A stretch of DNA of 64,000 nucleotides from Nonomuraea helvata (GCF_039535785.1 NZ_BAAAXV010000001.1:2976001-3040000); one strand, 5' to 3'. Positions 50,527-59,532 are shown, counted from the stretch's first letter. Translations and numbers: made by a program. The notes: generated by a model not told the origin, from the sequence alone.

Positions 50527-51723
50527 GTGGTCGACACAGCCGGCTCGAAGTCCCATGTTTGGATGATCGGCGCACTCTCTATCACGCAGACCGCCGGTTA
50601 CGGCGTGCTCTATTACGCTTTCTCTGTGTTCATCCCGCCGATGTCCCGCGACCTGCACGCGGGCGTCGCGCAGCTCACCGGGGCGATCACGCTGGCCGTG
50701 CTGGTGTCGGGGGTGGTGGCACCGGTCATCGGGCGCTGGCTGGACCGTCACGGCGGCCGCGGACTGATGACCGTGGGCTCGGCGCTCGGCGGTCTGGCGG
50801 TGCTGGCGTGGTCCCAGGTGCGCTCCGTCACGCAGCTGTACCTGGTCTGCGGGGTGCTGGGCCTGGCGTCGGCGATGGTGCTGTACGAGGCGGCGTTCGC
50901 GGTGATCGTGGCCTGGTTCGACGCGACCAGGCGGGCGCGCGCGTTACTCGCGGTGACGGTCGTGGCGGGGTTCGCGTCCACCATCTTCCTGCCGCTGACA
51001 GGCTTTCTCGTCCACCTGTACGGGTGGCGGCAGGCGCTGGTCATCCTGGCCGTCGGATACGTGCTGACCTCGGTCCCGCTGCACGCGCTGGCGGTGCGGA
51101 GCCGGAGGACGCCGCCGCGTGCCGACCGGCGTGAGATCGTCGGGGCGGCACTGCGCGAGCGGCCCTTCTGGCTGCTGGCGGCGGCCTTCCTCACCCAGAC
51201 GGGCGCGGCCGCGGTCATGGGGATACTGCTGGTCACGTACCTGATCGCCCTCGGACATCCGCCCGTGTTCGCGGCCGGCGCGGCGGGGCTGCTCGGGGTG
51301 CTGTCCGTCACCGGGCGGCTCGTCACCACGGGGTTGCAGGGGCGGTGGCCGGTGGCCCTGACCACTGCCGTCATGTTCGGGCTGCAGGGGCTGGCGGCGG
51401 TGCTCCTGCCCCTGGTGGGGCGGAGCCTGCCGGGGGCCGTGGCCGCCATCGTGCTGTTCGGGCTGGGGTTCGGGGTGGCGACCATCGCCCGGCCCGCGCT
51501 GCTGGCCGACCGGTACGGCACGGGGGCGTACGCGTCGCTGAGCGGGGCGCTCGCGCTGCCCATCACGGCGGCCAAGGCGGTCGCGCCGCTGCTGGCGGCG
51601 GGGATCGCCCAGTTCGCCGGGTACCCGGCCGTCATGGGGGCGGTGGCGGCGGCATGCGCGCTCGGCGCCCTCTCCCTGGTGGCCTACGACCGCGGCATCC
51701 GCCCAGGCCCTGCCCCCGCCTGA
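50527..51723 (+). CDS. Major facilitator superfamily transporter
   Basis: A 398-residue integral membrane protein with about 12 hydrophobic segments. Signature loop GRWLDRHGGRG (MFS motif A) follows the second segment, and VTGRLVTTGLQGRWP is the related loop in the second half. It resembles monocarboxylate or drug/proton exchangers; the substrate is not evident. The start is a GTG at 50527. It is divergent from the SDR gene. Confidence 0.9.
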   Translation: MVDTAGSKSHVWMIGALSITQTAGYGVLYYAFSVFIPPMSRDLHAGVAQLTGAITLAVLVSGVVAPVIGRWLDRHGGRGLMTVGSALGGLAVLAWSQVRSVTQLYLVCGVLGLASAMVLYEAAFAVIVAWFDATRRARALLAVTVVAGFASTIFLPLTGFLVHLYGWRQALVILAVGYVLTSVPLHALAVRSRRTPPRADRREIVGAALRERPFWLLAAAFLTQTGAAAVMGILLVTYLIALGHPPVFAAGAAGLLGVLSVTGRLVTTGLQGRWPVALTTAVMFGLQGLAAVLLPLVGRSLPGAVAAIVLFGLGFGVATIARPALLADRYGTGAYASLSGALALPITAAKAVAPLLAAGIAQFAGYPAVMGAVAAACALGALSLVAYDRGIRPGPAPA

Positions 51724-51918
51724 TCACCTCTTTCCGTCCGCGCCCCGCACCTGCACCCTCCCACCACACGAGCGGGGTGGATGGGGAAGGCCGCGGTGGC
51801 GCGGTTACCGGGATCGGTCGGGCAGACTGGTGGGGCGCCGTCCGGAGGCCGCAGGCGGGTCCGATCGCCGTGGGCGGAACTCACGAAACGTTCACCCCCG
51901 AACACGTAAGGTAGCCGC

Positions 51919-53730
51919 ATGGATACCCCCACCGAGGTTCTGCACCGCGTGTTCGGCTACGACTCGTTCAGGGCGGGACAGCAGGAGATCATCGACCATG
52001 TCGTGACCGGCGGCGACGCGCTCGTCCTCATGCCCACCGGCGGCGGCAAATCGCTCTGCTACCAGATCCCCGCGCTGGTGCGGCGTGGCGTGGGGGTGGT
52101 CATCTCCCCGCTGATCGCGTTGATGCAGGACCAGGTCGACGCGTTGCGCGCGCTCGGCGTGCGGGCGGGGTTCCTCAACTCGACGCAGGACTTCGACGAA
52201 CGGCAGCTGGTCGAGTCCGAGTTCCTGGCCGGCGAGCTCGACCTGCTCTACCTCGCCCCCGAGCGGCTGCGGGTCGACGCCACGCTGCGGTTGCTGAGCA
52301 AGGGCGAGATCTCGGTGTTCGCCATCGACGAGGCGCACTGCGTGGCGCAGTGGGGGCACGACTTCCGCCCCGACTACCTCGAGCTGTCCACGCTGCGCGA
52401 GCGCTGGCCGGAGGTGCCGCGCATCGCGCTGACCGCCACCGCCACCCCGGCCACCCATGCCGAGATCTCCTCCAGGCTCGGCCTCGACCAGGCCCGCCAC
52501 TTCGTCGCCGGCTTCGACCGGCCCAACATCCACTACCGCATCACGCCCAAGAGCGAGCCCAAGCGGCAGCTGCTGGAGTTCCTGCGCACCGAGCACCCCG
52601 GCGAGTCGGGCATCGTCTACTGCCTGTCGCGCTCCTCGGTCGAGAAGATCGCCGAGTTCCTGGTGGACAACGGCATCGCGGCGGTGCCGTACCACGCGGG
52701 GCTCGACGCCCGCACCCGCGCCACCCACCAGGCCCGGTTCCTGCGGGAGGACGGGCTGATCGTGGTGGCCACGATCGCGTTCGGCATGGGCATCGACAAG
52801 CCCGACGTGCGCTTCGTCGCCCACCTCGACCTGCCGAAGTCGGTCGAGGGCTACTACCAGGAGACCGGGCGCGCGGGCCGCGACGGTCTGCCCGCCACGG
52901 CGTGGATGGCGTACGGCCTCCAGGACGTCGTCCAGCACCGCCGCATGGCCATGGAGGGCGACGAGGCACACCGCCGCCGCCAGGTGCTCCATCTCGACGC
53001 CATGCTGGCGCTGTGCGAGACCGTGGGCTGCCGCCGGGTGATGCTGCTCGACTACTTCGGGCAGAAGGGCGCCGAGCCGTGCGGAAACTGCGACACCTGC
53101 CAGACGGCGCCGGAGTCGTGGGACGGCACGATCGCCGCCCAGAAGGTGCTCTCGACCGTGCTGCGGCTGGCACGGGAGCGGCGGCAGAAGTTCGGGGTGG
53201 GGCAGGTGGTCGACATCCTGCTCGGCAAGAAGACGGCCAAGGTGCTGCAGCACGGCCACGAGACGCTGTCCGTGTTCGGGGTGGGCGCGGACCTCGGCAA
53301 CGCGGAGTGGCACGGCGTGGTGCGGCAGCTGCTGGCGCAGGGGCTGCTGGCGGTGGAGTCCGACTACGGGGCGCTGGTGCTGACCGACGCCAGCGCGGCG
53401 GTGCTGCGAGGGCAGCACGAGGTGCTGCTGCGCCGCGACACCCTGCGCCCGGTCCGGGCCAAGGCGGCGGCTTCTGCCAAGGACAAGGCGGTGGCCGAGC
53501 TGTCCGCCGACGCCGCCCCGCTCTTCGAACGGCTCCGCTCGTGGCGGGCCGCCACGGCGAAGGAGCAGGGGGTGCCCGCCTATGTCATCTTCCACGACGC
53601 GACGTTGAGGGAGATCGCCACCGTCCGGCCGTCCTCGGTCGTCGAGCTGAGCGGGATCAACGGCGTCGGGGAGAACAAGCTGGCGAAATACGGGGAGCAG
53701 CTGCTTGAGGTCCTCCGCGAGGACGCCTGA
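51919..53730 (+). CDS. recQ: ATP-dependent DNA helicase RecQ
   Basis: A 603-residue complete RecQ. It has the Q-motif (FGYDSFRAGQQEII), Walker A LMPTGGGKSLCYQ, IDEAHCVAQWGHDFRP (motif II plus aromatic loop), TATATPAT, VYCLSRSSVEK, GMGIDKPDVRFV and QETGRAGRDG (motif VI). The RQC zinc cysteines are CETVGC and CGNCDTC; a winged helix follows, and the HRDC domain (about 520-600) ends the protein. It unwinds 3'-5' in recombination and fork repair. The ATG at 51919 follows GTAAGG. The 195-bp gap upstream contains no clear operator. Confidence 0.95.
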   Translation: MDTPTEVLHRVFGYDSFRAGQQEIIDHVVTGGDALVLMPTGGGKSLCYQIPALVRRGVGVVISPLIALMQDQVDALRALGVRAGFLNSTQDFDERQLVESEFLAGELDLLYLAPERLRVDATLRLLSKGEISVFAIDEAHCVAQWGHDFRPDYLELSTLRERWPEVPRIALTATATPATHAEISSRLGLDQARHFVAGFDRPNIHYRITPKSEPKRQLLEFLRTEHPGESGIVYCLSRSSVEKIAEFLVDNGIAAVPYHAGLDARTRATHQARFLREDGLIVVATIAFGMGIDKPDVRFVAHLDLPKSVEGYYQETGRAGRDGLPATAWMAYGLQDVVQHRRMAMEGDEAHRRRQVLHLDAMLALCETVGCRRVMLLDYFGQKGAEPCGNCDTCQTAPESWDGTIAAQKVLSTVLRLARERRQKFGVGQVVDILLGKKTAKVLQHGHETLSVFGVGADLGNAEWHGVVRQLLAQGLLAVESDYGALVLTDASAAVLRGQHEVLLRRDTLRPVRAKAAASAKDKAVAELSADAAPLFERLRSWRAATAKEQGVPAYVIFHDATLREIATVRPSSVVELSGINGVGENKLAKYGEQLLEVLREDA

Positions 53731-53760
53731 GGCACCGGGCGCAGCGGGCCGGGCAGTGCG

Positions 53761-53828
53761 CTCAGGCCACAAGGCCTTGCGCCTCAGGCCACCAGACCCC
53801 TGTGCCTCAGGTCACCAGGCCCCTGCGG
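53761..53828. repeat. Tandem triplication of the response-regulator 3' end
   Basis: Three units of 22, 23 and 23 bp (53761-53782, 53783-53805, 53806-53828), each starting CTCAGG on the plus strand. On the minus strand each encodes Gly-Leu-Val-(Thr/Ala)-stop; the functional stop lies in the third unit. The two downstream units appear to be duplicated copies of the gene's last codons. Confidence 0.75.
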
Positions 53829-54466
53829 TAGGCGTAGACCACCGCCTGCACGCGGTCACGCAGGTCGAGCTTGGTCAGGATGCGCGACACGTACGTCTTG
53901 ACGGTCTCCTGGCTGAGCACCAGCGTGGCGGCGATCTCGCTGTTGGACAGGCCGTCGGCGATGAGGCGCAGCACCTCCAGCTCGCGCGGGGTCAGCGCGG
54001 TCTCGTCGGGCGTGTCCTGGGCCGGGCGGATCCGGGAGGCGTACCTGCCGACGAGCTGCCGCGTCACCTCGGGAGCCAGCAGCGCGGCGCCCGAGGCGAC
54101 CGTGCGGATGCCGTGCAGGAGCTGCGCCGGCGGCGCGTCCTTGAGCAGGAACCCGCTTGCCCCCGCACGCAGCGCCTCGTAGACATACTCGTCCAGGTTG
54201 AACGTCGTCACCACGAGTACCTTGATCGGATTCTCGACCCCCGCGCCGGCCAGCAGGCGGGTCGCCCCGATGCCGTCGAGCACCGGCATCCGCACGTCCA
54301 TCACCACGATGTCGGGGCTCAGCCGGTGGGCGAGGTCGACCGCGGCGCGGCCGTCGCCGCACTCGCCCACCACCTCCAGGTCCGGCTGCGCATCGATGAT
54401 CGTCGCGAACCCGGTGCGGATCAGCGCCTGGTCGTCGCAGACCAGAACCCGGACCGGCGAGCTCAC
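53807..54466 (-). CDS. NarL/LuxR-family response regulator
   Basis: A 219-residue two-component regulator. Residues 1-120 form the receiver domain with the phosphorylated Asp57 in DIVVMDVRMPV and the acidic pair at 11-12. The C-terminal LuxR HTH is ALTPRELEVLRLIADGLSN with EIAATLVLSQETVKTYVSRI. It is the third gene of the operon CPBP protease, histidine kinase, regulator, each overlapping by 4 bases. The likely target is the duplicated dyad at 56.5 kb. The C-terminal codons lie in a tandem repeat. Confidence 0.95.
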   Translation of the reverse strand: MSSPVRVLVCDDQALIRTGFATIIDAQPDLEVVGECGDGRAAVDLAHRLSPDIVVMDVRMPVLDGIGATRLLAGAGVENPIKVLVVTTFNLDEYVYEALRAGASGFLLKDAPPAQLLHGIRTVASGAALLAPEVTRQLVGRYASRIRPAQDTPDETALTPRELEVLRLIADGLSNSEIAATLVLSQETVKTYVSRILTKLDLRDRVQAVVYAYRRGLVT

Positions 54467-55638
54467 GACCGGCTCCCCGCGGGGATGCGGGCCCGTACCA
54501 CGAAGCCGCCGCCCGCCTGCCGGTCGGCGCTGAACTCGCCGCCCAGGGCGTCCACCCGCTCGCGGAGCCCGGCCAGGCCCCGCCCGCTCCCGCCGGGAGA
54601 GGCGGCCCTGGAGCCGGCGCCGTCGGTGCTGGAGCCGGGGCCGTCGGTGCTGACCACCACGCTGATCTCCTTCTCGCCGTAGCGCACCCGGACCGCGGTG
54701 GGGCTGCCGTGGGCGTATTTGAGGGCGTTCGTCAGGGCTTCCTGGACGACCCTATAGGTCACGAACTCGGCGCTGCCCGCCGATTCCGCCGGGCTGCCCT
54801 CCTCGGCGAACTCCACCGGCTGCCCGGCTTGGCGGGTCTGCTCCACGAGCGTGTGGAGCTCGCCGGCGGACGGCATGCTGACGTCGGTGTCGTGATCGGC
54901 TTTGAGCAGGTCGAGCATGTGCCGCAGGTCGGTGATGGCCCGCCGGCCGGTGTCGGTGATCGCGCTCAGCGTCGCGTCGAGGCGATCCGGCGCGGCCGTC
55001 AGGTAGCGGGCCGCCTCGGCCTGCACGACCATCGCCGTCACGTGGTGTGTCACGACGTCGTGGAGCTCGCGGGCGATCCGGGTGCGTTCGGCGGCGCGGG
55101 TGGCCTCGGCGACGTGGCGGCGGCGTTCCGCCTCGGTGGCGCGGGTGGAGCGCAGCCAGGCCCCGATGCCCCACGCGAGGGCGAGGGCCAGGTAGAACAC
55201 CACGTACCCCTCCACCTTCTCGCTCGCGCCGAGCCGGGCGAGCGCGAGCGCCAGCGGCACGTACGCCATGGAGAGGAGGACCACGGTGACGCGCCGGTGA
55301 CGCTCCAGGTGGGCGCCCGCGCTGATGAGCGCGATGGGCATCGCGTTGCTCGCGAACACGTGGTAGGCGTGGAGCTGGTCGAGGACGAAGCCGAGCGACA
55401 CCAGGGCCAGGCACACGGCCGGCCACCGCCGGCGCACGGCGAGCGGAAGGGACTCCAGGGCGATCACCACGAACGCCAGCGCGTCGAAGGGCCGGGCCGG
55501 CAGGTCGCCGACCTGCGTCCCCTTGCCGTGGAGCGCCGGCAGGAGCGATACGACGGCCAGCAGCAGGCCGAACGGTAAATCCCGGACCACGGCGTCGCTC
55601 CGCCGCCACAGGTCCGTGACCCGCCGTAGATCGATCAC
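54463..55638 (-). CDS. NarL-type sensor histidine kinase
   Basis: A 391-residue membrane kinase. Five or six hydrophobic segments lie in residues 20-165 without a large extracellular domain, so it probably senses membrane perturbation or binds its signal in the membrane. The phosphoacceptor helix is TRIARELHDVVTHHVTAMVVQ, and the ATPase end has VVQEALTNALKYAHG (N box) and GRGLAGLRERVDALGG. The start is the GTG at 55638, overlapping the protease stop (GTGA). Confidence 0.92.
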   Translation of the reverse strand: MIDLRRVTDLWRRSDAVVRDLPFGLLLAVVSLLPALHGKGTQVGDLPARPFDALAFVVIALESLPLAVRRRWPAVCLALVSLGFVLDQLHAYHVFASNAMPIALISAGAHLERHRRVTVVLLSMAYVPLALALARLGASEKVEGYVVFYLALALAWGIGAWLRSTRATEAERRRHVAEATRAAERTRIARELHDVVTHHVTAMVVQAEAARYLTAAPDRLDATLSAITDTGRRAITDLRHMLDLLKADHDTDVSMPSAGELHTLVEQTRQAGQPVEFAEEGSPAESAGSAEFVTYRVVQEALTNALKYAHGSPTAVRVRYGEKEISVVVSTDGPGSSTDGAGSRAASPGGSGRGLAGLRERVDALGGEFSADRQAGGGFVVRARIPAGSRS

Positions 55639-56456
55639 TGGGCGAGCGTAGCGGTCGCGCCGCGCCGGATCGGGACCACGTTGCCGCGCCGGCGGGCCAG
55701 CCACATGAACACGACCGTCAGCAGCAGGCCGAACACCACCGCGTACGGGCTCGCCTCCGGCCCGAACTCGCCGCCCGTGAGCAGGGCCGGGCCCGACGTC
55801 ACGCCGTGCAACAGCCCCTGCGTCGCACCGTTGCCCGAGACCTCGGCGCTGAAGATGCCGGCCGCCGCGAAGTTCCAGCCGAAGTGCACGCCGATCGGCA
55901 CCCACAGGGTGCGGGTGGCGGCGTAGGCGGCGGCGAGCATGCCGCCCGCCTCGACCGCGACGGCGATCGCGCCCCACAGGTTGGCGTGCGGGTTGAACAG
56001 GTGCGACAGGCCGAACAGCAGGCCGGTCAGCGCCAGCGCCGGCCACGTCCCCGTGCGTTCCTCGACGATCCTGAACAGGATGCCGCGAAACAGCACTTCC
56101 TCCGTCACCGCGGCGGCGGCCATGAAGCCGAGCAGCCCGACCGCGCCCGCCACCGAGCCCTGGCCGTCGATCCGGTAGCCGCCCACGAGAGCGATGTTCG
56201 CGATGACGGCCGCGAACAATGCGACCCCGATCAGCGCCCCTCGCGCGATGGCGCGGGCGGCGCCCTGCGCCGCCACCTCCACCGGTGCCCGGCGCTCGGA
56301 CCACCGCACCATGCGGGCGTACACGAGCACGGTGAGCACGGCCGTCGCGACGCCGAAGAGCAGGGTGAGGAGCGAGCTCCCCTGCACCGCGCCCACGATC
56401 GCGCTCCCTGCGAAGGCGACCACCGCGACGGGCACGAGCTGTTTCAACAACCGCAT
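55635..56456 (-). CDS. CPBP-family intramembrane metalloprotease
   Basis: A 273-residue membrane protein with about eight hydrophobic segments and the Abi/CAAX-protease motifs: AAVTEEVLFRGILF (EExxxR), LLFGLSHLFNP (FxxxH) and IGVHFGWNFAAA (HxxxN/B). The active-site Glu, Arg and His are present. The ATG at 56456 follows AAGGGAG. It starts the operon with the histidine kinase and response regulator, so it may help sense or answer the same signal, as in antimicrobial-peptide self-protection systems; this is inference. Confidence 0.88.
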   Translation of the reverse strand: MRLLKQLVPVAVVAFAGSAIVGAVQGSSLLTLLFGVATAVLTVLVYARMVRWSERRAPVEVAAQGAARAIARGALIGVALFAAVIANIALVGGYRIDGQGSVAGAVGLLGFMAAAAVTEEVLFRGILFRIVEERTGTWPALALTGLLFGLSHLFNPHANLWGAIAVAVEAGGMLAAAYAATRTLWVPIGVHFGWNFAAAGIFSAEVSGNGATQGLLHGVTSGPALLTGGEFGPEASPYAVVFGLLLTVVFMWLARRRGNVVPIRRGATATLAQ

Positions 56457-56511
56457 GACGACTCCCTTACCTGGGGGGACTCCGCGACGGGGCACCGCCG
56501 CTACGCCGAGA

Positions 56512-56636
56512 AACGCTAGGGATCCGGCGGCCTGGAATCGTCCCCGCACGGTGGACATTCGCCTGTCCCTCGCACGAGCTACCGGCGAATGTCCACCACA
56601 CGGGGACGATCCCGGACCGCCCCGATCCGTAGCGTT
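56512..56636. promoter_or_regulatory. Inverted duplicated divergent promoter/operator
   Basis: The core arms 56538-56563 and 56584-56609 pair over 26 positions with three mismatches (including GGTGGACATTCGCC and its complement) around a 20-base centre. Similarity continues outwards on both sides through GCCGCC-like sequence to TAGCGTT (56630-56636; complement at 56512-56518). The same promoter therefore faces both ways, toward the CPBP/kinase/regulator operon and toward the exported hydrolase. Confidence 0.85.
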
Positions 56637-56723
56637 ACGACCCAGTCACGGCGCTCCGCCCGACTTCCCCGCTACACCGCCGTGCGCATCGTCCCGGCGC
56701 CGATTCCCTCACTGGAGGACCTC

Positions 56724-57638
56724 ATGCTCCGCAAGATCAAGACATCCGTTGTGGCCGCGCTGTGCTGCACCGTGCTCGGCGCGGGGGCCGCCGGCTGCGA
56801 CGGCGACGCGATGGAGAACTGGGACCCCCTCGCCCCCGCCACGCGGACAGCCGATGCCGCCCCGATCTCCGGGACCGAGAAAATCGATGTCGCGGGCCGG
56901 TCGGTGAACGTGTCGTGTTCGGGCGACCCGGAGAAAGGCCGGCCGGTCGTCGTCCTGATGCACGGAGGAGGCGATGGGCTGGACAAGCTGGCCGCCATCC
57001 AGAAGACGCTGAGCAGGCAGCACCGGGTCTGTTCCTACAACCGGCTCGGCGCGGGCGCGAGCGACCGGCCGGACGGCCCTCAGAGCTTCGCCGGCACCGG
57101 GAAGATCCTGACCGGGGTGCTCGACCGCGTCGCCGGCGACGGCCCGGTTGTCCTGGCCGGGCACTCGCTGGGCGGGCTGATCGCCGCCAGGTACGCACCC
57201 GACCACCAGGACAGGGTCAAGGGGCTGGTCCTGATGGACGCCACCCCGCCGACCATGGTGGACGACATCACGAAGGTGATCCCCGAGTCCGCCACCGGCC
57301 CCGCGGCCGAGTTGCGCGCACAGAACCTGGCGATATTCCAGGGCGAGAACCCGGAGAAGCTCGTCATCACCGACGGCAAGGTCCGTTCCGCAGGGAACAT
57401 CCCGGTGGAGGTGATCCAGCACGGGAAGCCGTACCTCGCGGCCGTCCCCGAGTACGGGCCGCGCCTGGAGCAGGCGTGGGCCGCAGGCCAGCGCAAATGG
57501 CTTGCGCTGTCCAGCGGCGGCAAGCTGAGCACGGCCAAGAAGAGCGGGCACTACATCTATGTCGACCAGCCCGATGTCGCCGTCCAGGCCATCGAACGCG
57601 TCACCGAGCAGGCCGCACGTCAAACGCGCGGGCGGTGA
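56724..57638 (+). CDS. Exported alpha/beta hydrolase
   Basis: A 304-residue protein with an N-terminal export signal (MLRKIKTSVVAALCCTVLGA) followed by GAAGCDGD, a possible but atypical lipobox. The hydrolase domain has LMHGGGDG (oxyanion hole), LAGHSLGGLIAARYA with the nucleophile Ser, LVLMDATPP and the catalytic His in KKSGHYIYVDQP. Substrate unknown. The ATG at 56724 follows TGGAGGACC. It shares the duplicated promoter with the protease/two-component operon and so likely belongs to its regulon. The 3' end overlaps the convergent amidohydrolase by 38 bp. Confidence 0.85.
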   Translation: MLRKIKTSVVAALCCTVLGAGAAGCDGDAMENWDPLAPATRTADAAPISGTEKIDVAGRSVNVSCSGDPEKGRPVVVLMHGGGDGLDKLAAIQKTLSRQHRVCSYNRLGAGASDRPDGPQSFAGTGKILTGVLDRVAGDGPVVLAGHSLGGLIAARYAPDHQDRVKGLVLMDATPPTMVDDITKVIPESATGPAAELRAQNLAIFQGENPEKLVITDGKVRSAGNIPVEVIQHGKPYLAAVPEYGPRLEQAWAAGQRKWLALSSGGKLSTAKKSGHYIYVDQPDVAVQAIERVTEQAARQTRGR

Positions 57639-58641
57639 GGCGTTCCCAGTTGCGGTGGGCGATGTCGGCCTTCTGCTCGTCGGTGAAGGGCGCGTCCTCC
57701 AGGAAGGCGCGGGCGGCGCCCTTGCTGGTGTCGACATAGGGGAAGCCGCCGGGGCGGAAGCCGTAGGTGAAGGGGTAGTCGGTGGAGTACAGCATCCGGT
57801 CGGTGCCCATGACCTCGGCGGTCCAGCGCAGGTAGCGGGGGCTGTTGGTGCCGCTGCCCGCGACCCAGAAGTTCTGCTTGAAGTAGTCCGCGAGCGGCCG
57901 CTGAAGGCCGCCTGCCTGGGCGAAGAATCCGGTGTGGTCGAGGTAGAACATGACGACCTCGCCCCAGTGCCCAGCGATCACCTGCAGGTCGGGGAACCGG
58001 TCGAAGACACCCGAGAAGATCATCCGCAGGTACTGCACGCCCAGGTCGTAGTACCAGCCGATCGCCGCTCCGGCCAGCGGGGCGCCGATCGGGCCGATGC
58101 CGGAGTAGTAGGCGTCGATCACCGGCTGGACCGGCAGCTGCGGGTGGAAGTGCAGCGGCACACGGAGCCGTTCGGCGGTGGCGTACAGCTCGTCGTTGTC
58201 CGGGTGGTCGGCCAGCTTGTCCCCGGTGCGGCCGTACAGCATGGCGCCGGGGAAGCCCAGCTCGCCCACCGCGCGCTCCAGCTCGGCCGCGGCCGCGGCC
58301 GGCGACTGGGTGGGGATCGCGGCGAACGCCTGAAAACGGTCGGGGCGCGCGGCGACGATCTCCGCGAGCTGGTCGTTGGCCTCACGGGCCACCGTGATCG
58401 CGTCGGCCTCCGGCAGGTCCTGCACGCCCGGCGACGACAGGGACAGCACGGCGACGTCGATGCCCTGGTCGTCCATGTGCGCCAGCCGCTGCTCACCGGT
58501 CTCGCGCAGGTTCTCGGCGATCGGACCGTCGCCGAAGCCGCGAGCCGGGATCTGTGGCGATCCGGCCCGCTGATACGCCTCGTGGACGGCGGGTACGACG
58601 ACGGTCTCTTCCACTCCGATGATCCGCAGGCGGTCGGACAT
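57601..58641 (-). CDS. Amidohydrolase-2 family (ACMSD/resorcylate decarboxylase-like) protein
   Basis: A 346-residue metal-dependent TIM-barrel enzyme. HFHPQLPVQP, VIAGHWGEVVMFYLD and LYSTDYPFTYG carry the later His, His and Asp ligands. At the N-terminus the usual (D/E)xH metal pair of decarboxylases is replaced: IGVEETVVVP has Glu but Thr at the His position. A decarboxylase or hydrolase acting on an aromatic or cyclic acid is likely; activity with the altered site is uncertain. The ATG at 58641 follows AAGGAG. It is divergent from a TetR gene, which probably represses it. Confidence 0.83.
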   Translation of the reverse strand: MSDRLRIIGVEETVVVPAVHEAYQRAGSPQIPARGFGDGPIAENLRETGEQRLAHMDDQGIDVAVLSLSSPGVQDLPEADAITVAREANDQLAEIVAARPDRFQAFAAIPTQSPAAAAAELERAVGELGFPGAMLYGRTGDKLADHPDNDELYATAERLRVPLHFHPQLPVQPVIDAYYSGIGPIGAPLAGAAIGWYYDLGVQYLRMIFSGVFDRFPDLQVIAGHWGEVVMFYLDHTGFFAQAGGLQRPLADYFKQNFWVAGSGTNSPRYLRWTAEVMGTDRMLYSTDYPFTYGFRPGGFPYVDTSKGAARAFLEDAPFTDEQKADIAHRNWERLTARAFDVRPAR

Positions 58642-58681
58642 GTGACGCTCCTTGCACTGGTGTTTCCGGTGGAAGAGGAGC

Positions 58682-58696
58682 AACGGTATCACCGTT
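58682..58696. promoter_or_regulatory. TetR-type operator between amidohydrolase and tetR genes
   Basis: AACGGT-ATC-ACCGTT is a perfect palindrome, followed by ACT-AACGGC so that a second overlapping inverted half-site is formed. It lies in the 92-bp gap between two divergent starts, the expected place for a TetR repressor controlling both genes. Confidence 0.7.
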
Positions 58697-58733
58697 ACTA
58701 ACGGCGTCAACATCTACCTGTTATCATCGATAC

Positions 58734-59456
58734 ATGCCGGTCGACCCGAACCCCGCAGGGCTTGCCGCGGAGCCCAGCGCCACAGCGCGCGAGCAGACCC
58801 GCCGCCGGATCATCGACGTCGCGATCGACCTGCTGGAGCGCGGGGGCCGCGACGCGATCACCACCCGCGCGGTCGCCGACGCCGCCGGACTGCAACCACC
58901 GGCCCTCTACCGGCTGTTCGGCGACAAGGAGGGGCTGCTCGACGCCGTGGCCGAGCACGGCTTCACCCGGTTCCTGGCCGCCAAGCACATCGACCCCGAC
59001 CCGCAGGACCCGATCAAGGAACTACGCGTCGGCTGGGACATCGCCGTCGAGTTCGGACTGGCCAACCCCGCCCTGTACGCGCTGATGTACGGCGAGCCCA
59101 CCAGGTCCACCGTCTTCCGGATCGGCCTCGAACTCCTCATGCAGCGCATCCGCCGCCTGGCCGTCGCGGGCCTGCTGCGCGTCGAGGAGGACCTCGCGGC
59201 CCAGATCATCCACGCCAGCGCACGCGGTGCCGTCCTGACCTGGCTGTCCCTGCCCGAGCCCCAGCGCAACCCCGCCCTCCTCCTCGCGCTGCGCGAAGCG
59301 ATGATCACCGCCGTCACCACCCAGGAGCCGGCCGTGCAGGAGCAGGGCCCGGCCGGCGCCGCCCGCGCCCTGCGCGCCGCACTGCCCGACCAGAACGCTC
59401 TCAGCCACGCCGAACAACGGCTACTGACGGAATGGCTGGATCGACTGTCCGCATAG
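58734..59456 (+). CDS. TetR-family transcriptional regulator
   Basis: A 240-residue regulator. The N-terminal DNA-binding domain reads RRIIDVAIDLLERGGRDAITTRAVADAA with LYRLFGDKEGLLDAV; the C-terminal ligand domain (about 80-210) is variable. No strong ribosome site precedes the ATG, and TTATCAT lies just upstream, so the mRNA may be leaderless. It probably represses itself and the divergent amidohydrolase through the palindrome at 58682. Confidence 0.92.
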   Translation: MPVDPNPAGLAAEPSATAREQTRRRIIDVAIDLLERGGRDAITTRAVADAAGLQPPALYRLFGDKEGLLDAVAEHGFTRFLAAKHIDPDPQDPIKELRVGWDIAVEFGLANPALYALMYGEPTRSTVFRIGLELLMQRIRRLAVAGLLRVEEDLAAQIIHASARGAVLTWLSLPEPQRNPALLLALREAMITAVTTQEPAVQEQGPAGAARALRAALPDQNALSHAEQRLLTEWLDRLSA

Positions 59457-59491
59457 CGATCCCTGCGAACGGACAGGGAGCGGCGGGCGTG

Positions 59492-59532
59492 GTGGTGGCG
59501 ACGGCCGCACGAAGAACGGTCGTCGCCACCAC
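59492..59532 (+). terminator. Stem-loop terminator after the tetR gene
   Basis: Arms 59492-59507 and 59517-59532 (GTGGTGGCGACG-type) pair over 16 bases with one mismatch and a 9-base loop, 36 bp after the tetR stop. The rest of the 271-bp gap up to the next gene (59533-59727) contains no gene or motif that I can recognise. Confidence 0.75.

Noticed and set aside
51870..51918. LexA/SOS box upstream of recQ
   Set aside because: CGAAC occurs, but without the inverted GTTCG half at the right spacing.
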